From: an uncultured Chloroflexales bacterium
GTDB lineage: Bacteria > Chloroflexota > Chloroflexia > Chloroflexales > Chloroflexaceae
Assembly (NCBI GenBank): GCA_937918935.1
Contig: CAKZSI010000008.1
Span: 1-64,000 of the forward strand
Length of the DNA: 64,000 bases
Reading direction: 5' to 3'
Shown piece by piece: positions 27,327 to 36,160 of this stretch. The translations under genes and the position numbers were made by a program. Within the stretch, counting starts at the first letter, position 1. Every line of letters begins with the position of its first letter. The notes beneath the pieces are model-generated. The model ran no database searches. It was not told where the DNA came from and was given only the letters and a program-made list of their open reading frames with translations.

Positions 27327-29162
27327 TCAGCGCACGATGAAGCGGATGGCGTGGCTCACATCGTTATCTACGTTGTCGTTCTGCGAACTGCGAATGGCCA
27401 TTACGTAAAGACCACGCTGCGCTCCCTGTGGCACGGTGTAGGTCCAGGTAATGACCCCATTCGCATCGGCCCGAAGTTCGCGGTCAAAGCGCTCGATTGA
27501 TCCATCGGGCCGGTTCAGCCAGTAGCCGGCGAATTCGCCGTCCTTAAAGCCCGAGGCGCTGAAGGTGAAGGTCGTCCCAATACCGCCCTCCTCAGGCGTG
27601 ACTCGGGCCAGGGGCGCAGGGCTGGCCCCATTGGTGATACTGAAAGGGATGCGCTCCGTCTTCCGGGTGTCCTTGCCCCGCGCCACCATGATCCACTGGC
27701 CGCCGATGCTGGTGGCCGGAGCCGTCCAGGTCCAGGTGACCGTACCATCGGGATTGGCCCGAATGTCGGGGGGACCGGCGACGATGACGCCATCGGGGCG
27801 TTCGAGCCAGGTATCGAGCCGCTCGATGGCGTTGAAACCACGGGCCTGGAAGGTAAAGGTGGTGCCAGGAGGCCCACTGAGCGGGTTGACGCTCGCCATG
27901 AACGGCGGATCAGCGGCGATAACGAAGGCAACCTGGGTCTCGCGGCGGGTTTGGAGGCCGCGGAAGCTCATCGTCCAGAGGCCCGACAGCGCCCGCGCCG
28001 GGGCCTGCCAGGTCAGGGTTACGCGACCATCGCCATCGGCCCGCACAGGGGTGCGTCTGGTGTCATCCACCGTCCCGTCGGGCCGGGTTGGCCAGTAGCC
28101 GACCTCTTCGACACTCTTGAATCCCGTTACCACGAAGGTGAAGGTAGCGCCGGGCGTGCCCGCGGCAGGGGTAACCTGGCCGCCAGGCGGGGGAGGACCT
28201 GCCGGCGCGGGATTCGCGCCGGTGACGGTGAAGGGAATAGCCACTTCCACGGCGCTATCACGCCCGCGGCTGACGGCCTGCCACACGCCGGCCTGGGCGC
28301 TGGCAGGACTGGCCCAGCGCCAGGTCACCACACCATTGCGGTCGGCGATCAGGTACGGTGTAGCATCGACGGCCCGCCCATCGGGTGTGGTCAGCCACGA
28401 GCCGACCTGTTCGCCAGGGGTAAAGCCGCCAATGGTGACGCTGAAGATCGTGCCCGGTGCCCCGCTCGGGGGTGTCACGCTGCGCCGGGGGGCCGGGGCT
28501 TCTGGCGCAACGATGGCAAAGCGCGCGATGATCTCGCGGCTGGTCTGCAGATCGCGCACCACCATCTGCCAGACACCGCCGCGGGCATTGTCCGGCGCTG
28601 TCCAGCGCCAGCGCAACTCACCACGGGCGTCGGCGACGAGATTCGGGTCCTTGCCGGGCGCCAGGTCACGAGCGGCGCCAGTGGGATCAACCAGCCAGGC
28701 GGCCACCCGCCGGCCGGGCGTGAGGCCGCTGGCTTCAAACTCGAAGGTGGTTCCCGGCACGCCACTGGATGGGGCCACGCTGATCGGATCGGGGAGCGGG
28801 TTTGACCCCGTAACGGTGAAGGGGATAGCGAGCAACACGTTGCTGGTGACGCCGCGGGCGGTCATGGTCCATTCCCCATCAGGGTCGCCGGGCGCAACGT
28901 CCCAACTCCAGATGATGGCGCCGCCGCCATCGGCAACGACCGAAGGATAGCGTGGTCGTGTGGCGCCGCCGGGCGGGCTGGCCCACAGGTCAACCCGTTC
29001 GCCAGGCCTGAATCCAGTAGCGCTAAAATGGATGCGCGTGCCTGGCCCGGCTACGGGGGGCGAGGCGCTGCCACTGGCAGCATGCGCCGTCGGGGCAAGG
29101 CCGGACAGCGCCAGGGCGCTGAGGATTAACACAAGCGTCAAGGTTCGAAGATGCAGGTTCAT
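27327..29162 (-). CDS. secreted protein of six tandem Ig-like repeats
   Basis: The protein has 611 residues with a cleavable signal peptide (hydrophobic stretch LTLVLILSALALSGLAPTAHA). The rest is six repeats of about 95 residues. Each starts with a VxPxxGxPGTxFxFxAxGF phrase, then a tryptophan strand (GYWLNRPDG), then VTWTWTAP and GxWxMxxRG. This is the look of Ig-like/IPT-type beta domains of surface proteins. No catalytic domain, sortase motif or membrane anchor is seen. It is probably an extracellular or envelope structural protein. Repeats differ enough (about 30-45% by eye) to be an old duplication. Confidence 0.75.
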   Translation of the reverse strand: MNLHLRTLTLVLILSALALSGLAPTAHAASGSASPPVAGPGTRIHFSATGFRPGERVDLWASPPGGATRPRYPSVVADGGGAIIWSWDVAPGDPDGEWTMTARGVTSNVLLAIPFTVTGSNPLPDPISVAPSSGVPGTTFEFEASGLTPGRRVAAWLVDPTGAARDLAPGKDPNLVADARGELRWRWTAPDNARGGVWQMVVRDLQTSREIIARFAIVAPEAPAPRRSVTPPSGAPGTIFSVTIGGFTPGEQVGSWLTTPDGRAVDATPYLIADRNGVVTWRWASPASAQAGVWQAVSRGRDSAVEVAIPFTVTGANPAPAGPPPPGGQVTPAAGTPGATFTFVVTGFKSVEEVGYWPTRPDGTVDDTRRTPVRADGDGRVTLTWQAPARALSGLWTMSFRGLQTRRETQVAFVIAADPPFMASVNPLSGPPGTTFTFQARGFNAIERLDTWLERPDGVIVAGPPDIRANPDGTVTWTWTAPATSIGGQWIMVARGKDTRKTERIPFSITNGASPAPLARVTPEEGGIGTTFTFSASGFKDGEFAGYWLNRPDGSIERFDRELRADANGVITWTYTVPQGAQRGLYVMAIRSSQNDNVDNDVSHAIRFIVR

Positions 29163-29362
29163 GGGTATTCCAGACCCTCCTACAAGGTATAACTCAGAGT
29201 CATTGTACTACGCTTGAGAGTCGGTGAAACCCGACGCGAGGACGAAGCCGGGTTACATCTGTGTCATCCATAACCGGTACGGGAGGACGAAGCCCTTCCT
29301 ACCGATGGTGCACAGCGCTCGCGCTCCCGCCGGTCGCCGATTGTAGGCACTGGCGATCCTCG

Positions 29363-29371
29363 TGCTACAAT
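29363..29371 (+). promoter_or_regulatory. extended -10 upstream of the DUF4332 gene
   Basis: TG-C-TACAAT at 29363-29371 with a loose TTGTAG at 29341-29346 (19-base spacing). A similar TGC-TACAAT stands before deoC (41159-41167). Confidence 0.4.
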
Positions 29372-29531
29372 ACGCGCGCTTACCAGTTGCCATGATGATT
29401 GTGATGGATGCGCTGAGAGAGGGGGCGTGGGAGAGCGAAGACCTCCCCGCAACATCCATCATCACCAGGTTGCTCCACCAGTAGTTCACCGGCAGTACTT
29501 GTGCTCCAGGCTTATTCAGGGAGGTATGGGT

Positions 29532-30017
29532 ATGACGACGGAACCGCTTCAGGAGGGAGAAGCCATCACGAGTGGCGGCGCGGTCAGCTTTGCCACAAAG
29601 CTGCGCGCCGTGCCCGGTCTCGATCCGGAGGTGGTTGAGAAATTGAACGCGATCGGGATCGCCGATAATGCCACACTCCTCGCGCGGGGCGCGCAGCCCG
29701 AAGGTCGCGATGCGATCTGTGCTGCAACCGGCATCAATGCAGTGCAACTGCTCAGCACCCTGTACCTGATGGATCTCGAGCGCGTGGATGGCGTATCGTG
29801 GACCAACGCGCGGCTGCTGGTCGGTGCGGGAGTTACGACGGTGCCTGATCTGGCCTTTCGCAGCGCGGAGGATCTCGTGCCCCAGATCCAGCGAGCCAAC
29901 GAGGAAATGGGTCTGGTGAAGCGCCTGCCCTCACGCAAGGCTATTCAGGGCTGGATTGACCACGCGCGCACGTTGCCCCAGGCTATCTTCTTCGGGGGGA
30001 ACAGCGAAGTGTTCTGA
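29532..30017 (+). CDS. DUF4332-family protein (helix-hairpin-helix-like)
   Basis: The protein has 161 residues from ATG 29532; AGGGAGG is seven bases upstream, which favours it over ATG 29526. It contains two HhH-like segments (LRAVPGLDPEVVEKLNAIGIADNATLL, then LERVDGVSWTNARLLVGAGVTTVPDLA) as in DUF4332 proteins, which may bind nucleic acid. The second half ends in a helix with RKAIQGWIDHARTLP. Function is unknown. A 17-bp perfect hairpin lies 23 bases past the stop. Confidence 0.75.
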   Translation: MTTEPLQEGEAITSGGAVSFATKLRAVPGLDPEVVEKLNAIGIADNATLLARGAQPEGRDAICAATGINAVQLLSTLYLMDLERVDGVSWTNARLLVGAGVTTVPDLAFRSAEDLVPQIQRANEEMGLVKRLPSRKAIQGWIDHARTLPQAIFFGGNSEVF

Positions 30018-30039
30018 GGTGAACAGAGGCCATCAATGG

Positions 30040-30076
30040 AAGGGCCTGGGAGGGCGCTGCCCTCCCAGGCCCTTCG
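30040..30076. repeat. GGGAGGGC-type perfect hairpin between convergent genes
   Basis: A 17-bp perfect stem (30040-30056 with 30060-30076) around the loop GCT. It sits between convergent genes and could end both transcripts. Related shorter copies: 36103-36125, 46206-46231, 58153-58177. Confidence 0.75.
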
Positions 30077-30129
30077 AGACTCCTTCTCGGCAGCGATTGC
30101 GGGGGCCGGTGGGTCCCTCCGAACCTGCC

Positions 30130-32652
30130 CTACACGAAGAGGTCTCGGTGGAGTAAGAGTGACTCGAACCGGGACGCGGGCAGCGGGTGGCTAAAAAGAA
30201 AGCCCTGAAACAGATCGCAACCGGCATCGAGCAGGTAGCGATATTGCCATTCGGTTTCGATGCCTTCAGCGACGAGTTGCAGGTTCAGCGACCGCCCCAG
30301 GGTAATGATGGCCTGGACGATGCCCCGGCTGCCGTTGTGCGCCGCAGCATCAAGCCGGGCCACAAAGGTGCGGTCCACTTTCAGGGTAGTGAGGGGTAGG
30401 CGTTGCAGATAGGCCAGCGACGAATAGCCCGTACCGAAATCATCCAGGGAGAGGGCGAGGCCTAACGCACGCAGTTCGTGTAACTGGCGCAGGAGGGGTT
30501 CCAGGTCGCTAAGCAGGGCGCTCTCGGTCAGTTCCAGTTCGAACAGCGCCGGGTCAAGGCCGCTGCTGGCGATAGTGGCGGCAACCATAGACAGGAAGGA
30601 AGGCTGGGCGAACTGGATCGCGGAGATGTTGACCGCTACAGGAACGAGCGGCAGACCCTTCTGTCGCCATTCCTGGAGCTGGCGGCTGACCTCCTGCAGG
30701 CACCATTCGCCGATAGGCACAATCAGCCCCAGTTCTTCGGCCAGCGGAATGAAGTGACCCGGCAGCGTCGTGCCCTGCGTGGGATGTTGCCAGCGGATCA
30801 GCGCCTCCGCCCCGCTCAGCCGTCCGGCACGATCCACCTTGGGCTGGTAGAACAGCACAAACTCATTGCGTTCAAGCGCTCGTCGCAGATGGCTTTCCAG
30901 TTGCAGGCGCTCAAGAGCCATCCGATTGATGCCGGGTTCGAAGAATTGAAAGCTGTTGCGCAGGGTAGTTTTGGCGCGGTACATGGCCACATCGGCGTTA
31001 CGTTGCAGCGTATTGGCATCTTCGCCATCATCGGGGAAGATGCTGGCGCCGATGCTGGCGCTGAGAAACAGTTCCTGGCCATTGACCAGAAACGGCATAC
31101 GCAGCATCTCGTGCAACCGGTTGGCAACCTGTGCGACCTGGCTGGTCTCGACGATCTCAGGCAGAACCAGCATAAACTCATCCCCACCCCGGCGCGCCAG
31201 GGTGTCGCTGGCGCGCAGGCAGCCCTCAAAGCGGCGCGCGAGTTGTACAAGGAGTACATCACCAACGTTGTGCCCCAGAGTGTCGTTGATCTGTTTGAAG
31301 CGGTCCAGATCAATGAACAGCACCGCCACCTTGTGGCGGGTGCGTCGGGCGGCTTCGAGCGCCTGACGGAGGCGATCCTCGAAGAGTACACGGTTAGGCA
31401 GCCGCGTCAGGGGATCGTAGTAGGCCTGAAAGGCGATCTGATGCAGACGCTCGTGCTGCTCAACCGCAATGCTGATCAACTGGTTCACCATTTCGAAGAA
31501 GCGCAGATCATCACTATCGGGGCGGGCCATGGCCCGCCGGCAAATGGTCAACGTACCCGGCGGGACATTAGGATTAAGTTGTAGCATGCAGCGCCAGCAA
31601 ACGAGTACTGCTGGCGTTGCCGTGCTCTCAGGGATGGCAAAGGTCGTGATCTCCGGGTTGGCGTCCGAGGCGGGAGGATGAGTTTGCACTGCGGTGCGAG
31701 TGAAGGCCTCGAGGGTCGCAACAAATTCCGTAGTCAGATCGGCATCGTGGGCATCGAAGAAGAGATCCGTGTGTCGCAGGGCCAGGGCCACGTAGGCGGC
31801 ATCCCTGTAACGTTCGCGGGTCAGAGCGACCAGTTCGGTTGCCACGACGCTGAGGGGTTGCTGGCGGGCTACCAGTTCCAGCACCCGCCGTCGCGTCATG
31901 TCGAAAGCTTCGGCGCGCTTGCGTTCGGTAATACACTCCAGGGAGACGACCGCCCGGCCCCATGGCGTATCCCCACAATGGCTGACGTGCATCGCGAACC
32001 ACTGCTGATGGCCCCCCTCTTCGACCGCATATTCAGTGGCGAAGCGCGTGCACTGCCCTTGAAGCACCTTACGAAGGCCCGCGGTGACCGCGGGGGCCTC
32101 AGGCATGGCCGAGACGGCCCAGATCGCCAGGTAATTCCCACCGATGCCAGCGCGGGGTTCGGGAGAATCATCACCGTTCAACGCTGCGCGCCAGTTCTGA
32201 TTGACCGCCACGATGACACCCTTCTGGTCGAGGATGGCGATCCGGGCCGACAGCCCATCGAGCGCCGTGCGGAGCAGGCGCTGCGAGTCGATTAGCAGTT
32301 GCTCGGCGCGCTTGCGGGCGGTAATATCGTGGAGCGCCGCGAGAAAGGCCGGGCATCCCTGCCAGAGGATCGACTCCACGCGCAACTCGGCGAAGACCAT
32401 CGTGCCGTCTGGGCGCAGCAATTCGATGTCACAGACCCGATTGGTCACGAGCGGCAGGCCAAATGGCTGGTTGATCAAGCGCTCGGGAGGGCGTCCGAAG
32501 AGACGAGCGGCTGCCGGATTGGCGAACTGCACAATCCCCCGGTCATCAACAATCAGTGCGGCATCAACGTTGTGCGTAGCGATCAGACGCAACAGATCGC
32601 CGGGGAGGGCGGTCTCGGCATTCCGGGCAAGGGGCAGGAATTCATCGCACAT
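30130..32652 (-). CDS. PAS-PAS-GAF-GGDEF-EAL c-di-GMP enzyme
   Basis: The protein has 840 residues from ATG 32652 (GGTGGA seven bases upstream; an ATG at 32667 is possible). Domains: PAS (about 20-115), PAS (about 125-245), a GAF-like segment (about 255-405), GGDEF (about 415-570) and EAL (about 590-835). The cyclase motif RRGGDEF is intact (GGDEF at 489-493) and has the inhibitory RxxD exactly five residues before it (481-484). The phosphodiesterase motifs are intact too (EAL 616-618, ELTES, DDFGTGYSS, AEGIE). It could make or break c-di-GMP. It lies 48 bases downstream of kaiC on the same strand and is probably co-transcribed, making it a candidate output of the Kai module. Confidence 0.92.
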   Translation of the reverse strand: MCDEFLPLARNAETALPGDLLRLIATHNVDAALIVDDRGIVQFANPAAARLFGRPPERLINQPFGLPLVTNRVCDIELLRPDGTMVFAELRVESILWQGCPAFLAALHDITARKRAEQLLIDSQRLLRTALDGLSARIAILDQKGVIVAVNQNWRAALNGDDSPEPRAGIGGNYLAIWAVSAMPEAPAVTAGLRKVLQGQCTRFATEYAVEEGGHQQWFAMHVSHCGDTPWGRAVVSLECITERKRAEAFDMTRRRVLELVARQQPLSVVATELVALTRERYRDAAYVALALRHTDLFFDAHDADLTTEFVATLEAFTRTAVQTHPPASDANPEITTFAIPESTATPAVLVCWRCMLQLNPNVPPGTLTICRRAMARPDSDDLRFFEMVNQLISIAVEQHERLHQIAFQAYYDPLTRLPNRVLFEDRLRQALEAARRTRHKVAVLFIDLDRFKQINDTLGHNVGDVLLVQLARRFEGCLRASDTLARRGGDEFMLVLPEIVETSQVAQVANRLHEMLRMPFLVNGQELFLSASIGASIFPDDGEDANTLQRNADVAMYRAKTTLRNSFQFFEPGINRMALERLQLESHLRRALERNEFVLFYQPKVDRAGRLSGAEALIRWQHPTQGTTLPGHFIPLAEELGLIVPIGEWCLQEVSRQLQEWRQKGLPLVPVAVNISAIQFAQPSFLSMVAATIASSGLDPALFELELTESALLSDLEPLLRQLHELRALGLALSLDDFGTGYSSLAYLQRLPLTTLKVDRTFVARLDAAAHNGSRGIVQAIITLGRSLNLQLVAEGIETEWQYRYLLDAGCDLFQGFLFSHPLPASRFESLLLHRDLFV

Positions 32653-32700
32653 AGGAGAATCCACCATGCGCTCGGAGCGTCTGAGGCATCCCGATTGCGA

Positions 32701-34233
32701 TTATTCGGCTGAAGGCGCGGTCTCATCATCCCGGAACATGGCCCCGAGCCGCTCCAGTTCACTGGGTGAGACGTGGGTAAACTGTCCGGACAGAATGCCC
32801 GAGATATTGCGAAACGGACGCCCGATATGCATCCCTTTGCTGTCAATGGAAAACTCGCGGATCTCCTTGTCGTGGATCGAGCCGCGCATTTTCAGCACCG
32901 TCAGCCCACGCCGCATCTCACCAAAGAGTTCAACGTAACGCAGCAGGATGATCGAGTCGGTGATCGTCGAGATATGGGCCTCGGTAATTGACGAGCCGCC
33001 GAGCAGGGTAGAGGTGGTGGACGTATACAGGCCGACAATCTCCTGGTGCTTGATAAACGACGTCAAGCTAATCACAAACTCGCGAAAGCTGCGCAAGGTC
33101 GAAACGCGCTCCAGGGCCGAGAGACTGTCTACAGCAATGCGTTGCGGTTTGAAACGATCGATCTCGGACTGCATGGCAATCAGTTGGTCCTCCAGGCTGG
33201 TCACTTCGGGATAATTGGCCACCACCCGGAGCAGGCCATCCTTCTCCATCTGCTCGAAATCAATCCCCCAGCCCTCGGCATTGCGGAACAACTGGTCGCG
33301 GCTCTCTTCGAAGGCGAAGAGCAGGGCGCGTTCGCCGTGCTGCGCACCAGCAGCCATAAAGGTGGTGGACATGAGCGTTTTGCCCGTCCCCGTTGCACCA
33401 CTAACCAGAATAATTGAGTCGCGAAAAAAGCCGCCGCCGCACATCCGGTCGAGTTCGGCATTGCCCGAGGTGATGCGCAGATTCGAGGAGCGCTGCTTCA
33501 ACTCCATTGCCGAGAGGGGGATCATGACGATCCCGCGGCCAGGGATCACCGTAAAGGGGAAACTGCCCTTCTGGTGAGCAGTGCCGCGGAACTTCAGGAT
33601 CTCGACGGTGCGGCGGCGCTTTTCCTCTTCCATGACGTTGCGGAGAATAACCACGTCATCGGTGACGAACTCCTCGATCCCAAAGCGGGCAATTTCGCCA
33701 TTCTCGTGGGCGCGCTCGGCAGTGATCACCCCCGTCACCCCCAGCCGTTTAAGGGTGGAAACGATGCGGAACAGTTCGTCGCGAACCAGACGGGTATCGC
33801 CGAGCCGGGCGAAGATCGCGCCGAGCGAATCCATCGAGATACGTGAGGCTTTCACCCGGCGCACCGCGTGTTCGATCCGCGCCAGCAGCGCGCCAAGATC
33901 ATAGGAGCCCATTACCAGCAGTTCCTGGTCGGGTTGCGGCGAGGCATCTACGAAGGCCCAGAGACCTTCAGCTTCCCATCTGGCAATGTCCCAGCCGAAG
34001 CCACGCATATTGCGCCGCAGATCATCGGGTGACTCCTCAAAGGTGACAAAGACCACGCCTTCGCCCCGCTGCGCCCCTGCGGCGAGAAACTGAGCGGCAA
34101 AAACGGTTTTGGCGCTCCCGGCGGTACCGGAGACCAGTGTCGTTCGACCGCGCGGCAACCCCCCATTGGCAATATGATCGAATCCGGGGATACCGGTCGG
34201 AAGACGTTCAATCGCATCATGCTTTACGTTCAA
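32701..34233 (-). CDS. kaiC: KaiC-family double-domain ATPase/kinase
   Basis: The protein has 510 residues and two RecA-like domains. CI: P-loop GTAGSAKT (36-43, Ala where Gly is usual, as in some non-cyanobacterial KaiC) and catalytic pair E66-E67. CII: P-loop GATGTGKT (279-286), E309-E310 and the phospho-loop TEAHISTITD, so the S431/T432 equivalents are Ser422/Thr423 and the T426 equivalent is Thr417. A C-terminal tail (about 475-510, FRNISGILSGQFTHVSPSE) corresponds to the A-loop and KaiA-binding tail of the clock protein. The start is TTG 34233 with AAGGAG seven bases upstream. All residues for autophosphorylation are present. Confidence 0.94.
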   Translation of the reverse strand: MNVKHDAIERLPTGIPGFDHIANGGLPRGRTTLVSGTAGSAKTVFAAQFLAAGAQRGEGVVFVTFEESPDDLRRNMRGFGWDIARWEAEGLWAFVDASPQPDQELLVMGSYDLGALLARIEHAVRRVKASRISMDSLGAIFARLGDTRLVRDELFRIVSTLKRLGVTGVITAERAHENGEIARFGIEEFVTDDVVILRNVMEEEKRRRTVEILKFRGTAHQKGSFPFTVIPGRGIVMIPLSAMELKQRSSNLRITSGNAELDRMCGGGFFRDSIILVSGATGTGKTLMSTTFMAAGAQHGERALLFAFEESRDQLFRNAEGWGIDFEQMEKDGLLRVVANYPEVTSLEDQLIAMQSEIDRFKPQRIAVDSLSALERVSTLRSFREFVISLTSFIKHQEIVGLYTSTTSTLLGGSSITEAHISTITDSIILLRYVELFGEMRRGLTVLKMRGSIHDKEIREFSIDSKGMHIGRPFRNISGILSGQFTHVSPSELERLGAMFRDDETAPSAE

Positions 34234-34292
34234 CGCTCTTCTCCTTGAATGACCCCTTGAGCTGCGGCACTGAGGCGAGCACCATGGCCCCT

Positions 34293-34574
34293 CTATGCCG
34301 GAGGCAGATTCAGGGCATTCAGCACCTCAGAAGGGTCGGCGGCAAGATCGCCAATCACCCGCCGCTGCGGGAGCGGCTGCTCCTTAATCAGGGTCGGAGT
34401 GGCGAGGATTTTATGGATTTCAGCCTGCATCGGATCTGCCAGAACATCGATAACCGAGAAATCGCACTCGTAAGCGGCAAGTTCGTGCTCGCAGAGCCGG
34501 CGCAGCAGGGCAATTGCCCGCTCTGACCGCGGCGTGCGGCCGGCGATATACAAATGAAGAACAATCCTGGTCAC
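34293..34574 (-). CDS. kaiB: KaiB-family protein
   Basis: The protein has 93 residues from GTG 34574 (TTG 34616 is an alternative with no ribosome site). It has the thioredoxin-like KaiB pattern: VLHLYIAGRTPRSERAIALL, then VIDVLADP, and ILATPTLIKEQPLPQRRVIG with the cis-proline region. Length and ending (GDLAADPSEVLNALNL) match KaiB without the acidic tail of the cyanobacterial form. KaiB binds the CI ring of KaiC in its fold-switched state. It is 59 bases upstream of kaiC and clearly in the same operon. Confidence 0.93.
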   Translation of the reverse strand: MTRIVLHLYIAGRTPRSERAIALLRRLCEHELAAYECDFSVIDVLADPMQAEIHKILATPTLIKEQPLPQRRVIGDLAADPSEVLNALNLPPA

Positions 34575-34744
34575 TGAGATGCTCGCAGTGCCCCGACTAC
34601 GGGACCTAAGAGCCAATCCGACGAACCAAAATGCCGATGCGGGTGCATTCCTCTACGGGAAAGTTTCGGAGAGCGTAGCTCTCCCAGGAATCATTCGCGC
34701 CCGGCGCCGCACCCGATAGGCCCGGCCTTTCGCACTATTATATT

Positions 34745-35938
34745 TCAACGTTGCGGTTCGAGTGCAACGATGCCCAGGGAACGCGATCGGTAATATGCCG
34801 CAAGATGGCCCATCAGTTCCAGCACGAGCAGACGGCCTTCTTCGAGATAGGCCTGCTGGCGGATGATGGGCGCTTCGGCGCTGACGGCGCGGATCGCAGC
34901 CAGATGAATCTCCACCACGTCACGCGGACTGGCGGCCTCAGCGCCGAGACGCTCGCCAAGCTCACGTAGGGAAACCGAAGGGAGTTGTTCGTCGAATGGG
35001 CGCCGCTTCAGGGCCTCATCAACGAGGCTGATGTAGACGTTGACCGCCTCGCGAAAGGCTTCCGGGTTACGCCGGCGCAGGGGCTGGCTGGCTTCAGCGA
35101 GGATCTGGCCGCTCGGCGGACGCGAGATCCGCTCCACGTCACGCAATTCCCGCTCCATGGCCTGGAGGCGCTGGCGCAACTCCTCTGCCTCGGCGGCAGC
35201 ACGCGCCGTGCGTCGCTGTTCGGTAATGTCGGTATGGGCCACCACCAGACCGCGCTGGGCGCCCTGCAACGGCAGCACGCGCAGCAAGAACCAGCGCTCC
35301 TCGGTGGGGCTGTGGCAGGGGTACTCCAGTTCGTAGAGGGGCAATTCCCCGCGCAGCACCGCCTGCATCCCGGCCAGAACCTTTCCCGCTTCGACGACGT
35401 TCTGATCCCGGGCGCCCTCGCATACCTGGAAGTAGTTGGTTCCCACCCCGGTGGCCCGCAGGCCCGGGTCGCCATTGGTGCGCGCGAATTCGCGCCAGGC
35501 GTCATTGACGGCGATGATCGTCCCGTGTTCGTCGAGCACGGCAATATGGACGGTCAACGAGTTGAGGATGGCCCAGTTGAATGCCTCGGCGTGCCGCAGG
35601 GCCTCCTGGGCGCGGCGGTGCTCGGTAATGTCGCGCAGGGAGATCAGGTGGGCCGGCACTCCGTCCCACTCCGTGGCGACCACACGCATCTCGGCCACGT
35701 GATGGTCGCCCTGGGGGTGCAAGACGTCAATTTCGGCCCGATCGCCCGAAAGTAGCGGGAAGCCGAACAATTCACCGAGCAGTGCGTCGGCAGGACGGGC
35801 GAGGAGTTGTTCGGCGGCGGGGTTGAGGAAGCGCACACGCCCCTCGGCATCGACCACGATGATGCCATCGGCGTTTTCGGCGATAATCTGGCGCAATCGT
35901 CGGTCGTCGGCCACAGGCTGATGCTCAAGTGGCTGCAT
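34745..35938 (-). CDS. PAS-PAS protein with KaiA/RsbU-N-like C-terminal helical domain
   Basis: The protein has 397 residues; AGGAG lies nine bases before ATG 35938. PAS 1 (about 10-108, LFGFPLLSGDRAEIDVLHP), PAS 2 (about 118-240, VHIAVLDEHGTIIAVNDAW) and a coiled coil (about 243-272) are followed by a helical domain (about 290-390). The last part, SPRDVVEIHLAAI ... EEGRLLVLELMGHLAAYYRS, follows the pattern of the KaiA C-terminal domain (VxEIHxxLx ... RLxLIDxxxHLxxxYR) and of the related RsbU N-terminal domain. There is no kinase, GGDEF or phosphatase domain. It is the first gene of the kai cluster, so a sensory KaiA-like activator is plausible. The fold assignment is from pattern memory, not a search. 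Confidence 0.7.
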   Translation of the reverse strand: MQPLEHQPVADDRRLRQIIAENADGIIVVDAEGRVRFLNPAAEQLLARPADALLGELFGFPLLSGDRAEIDVLHPQGDHHVAEMRVVATEWDGVPAHLISLRDITEHRRAQEALRHAEAFNWAILNSLTVHIAVLDEHGTIIAVNDAWREFARTNGDPGLRATGVGTNYFQVCEGARDQNVVEAGKVLAGMQAVLRGELPLYELEYPCHSPTEERWFLLRVLPLQGAQRGLVVAHTDITEQRRTARAAAEAEELRQRLQAMERELRDVERISRPPSGQILAEASQPLRRRNPEAFREAVNVYISLVDEALKRRPFDEQLPSVSLRELGERLGAEAASPRDVVEIHLAAIRAVSAEAPIIRQQAYLEEGRLLVLELMGHLAAYYRSRSLGIVALEPQR

Positions 35939-35993
35939 GACGGCTCACTCCTGTGGATGGCGCCATTTGTCGGCGCGACGGGTTGTGTAGTTC

Positions 35994-36022
35994 ATGATTG
36001 CCATGTCCCGCACGCATGTCAA
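35994..36022 (-). promoter_or_regulatory. possible promoter of the kai cluster
   Basis: Minus strand: perfect TTGACA (36022-36017), 17 bases, AATCAT (35999-35994), a weak -10. The ATG is at 35938. Confidence 0.4.
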
Positions 36023-36102
36023 GTCGTGACCGCGTTTCTGATGTGGGAGAGTTGTTGGGGCGAAAGATGATTCACCCGACCCCACGAAAATACATATGTT
36101 TC

Positions 36103-36125
36103 CTGGGAGGGCTCTGCCCTCCCAG
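36103..36125. repeat. GGGAGGGC-type perfect hairpin
   Basis: CTGGGAGGGC, loop TCT, exact complement. It lies between the potD-like stop and the kai cluster promoter. Confidence 0.65.
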
Positions 36126-36160
36126 CCCGTCCCGGGCGGGGCCTCTATCCCACAGGGGTG

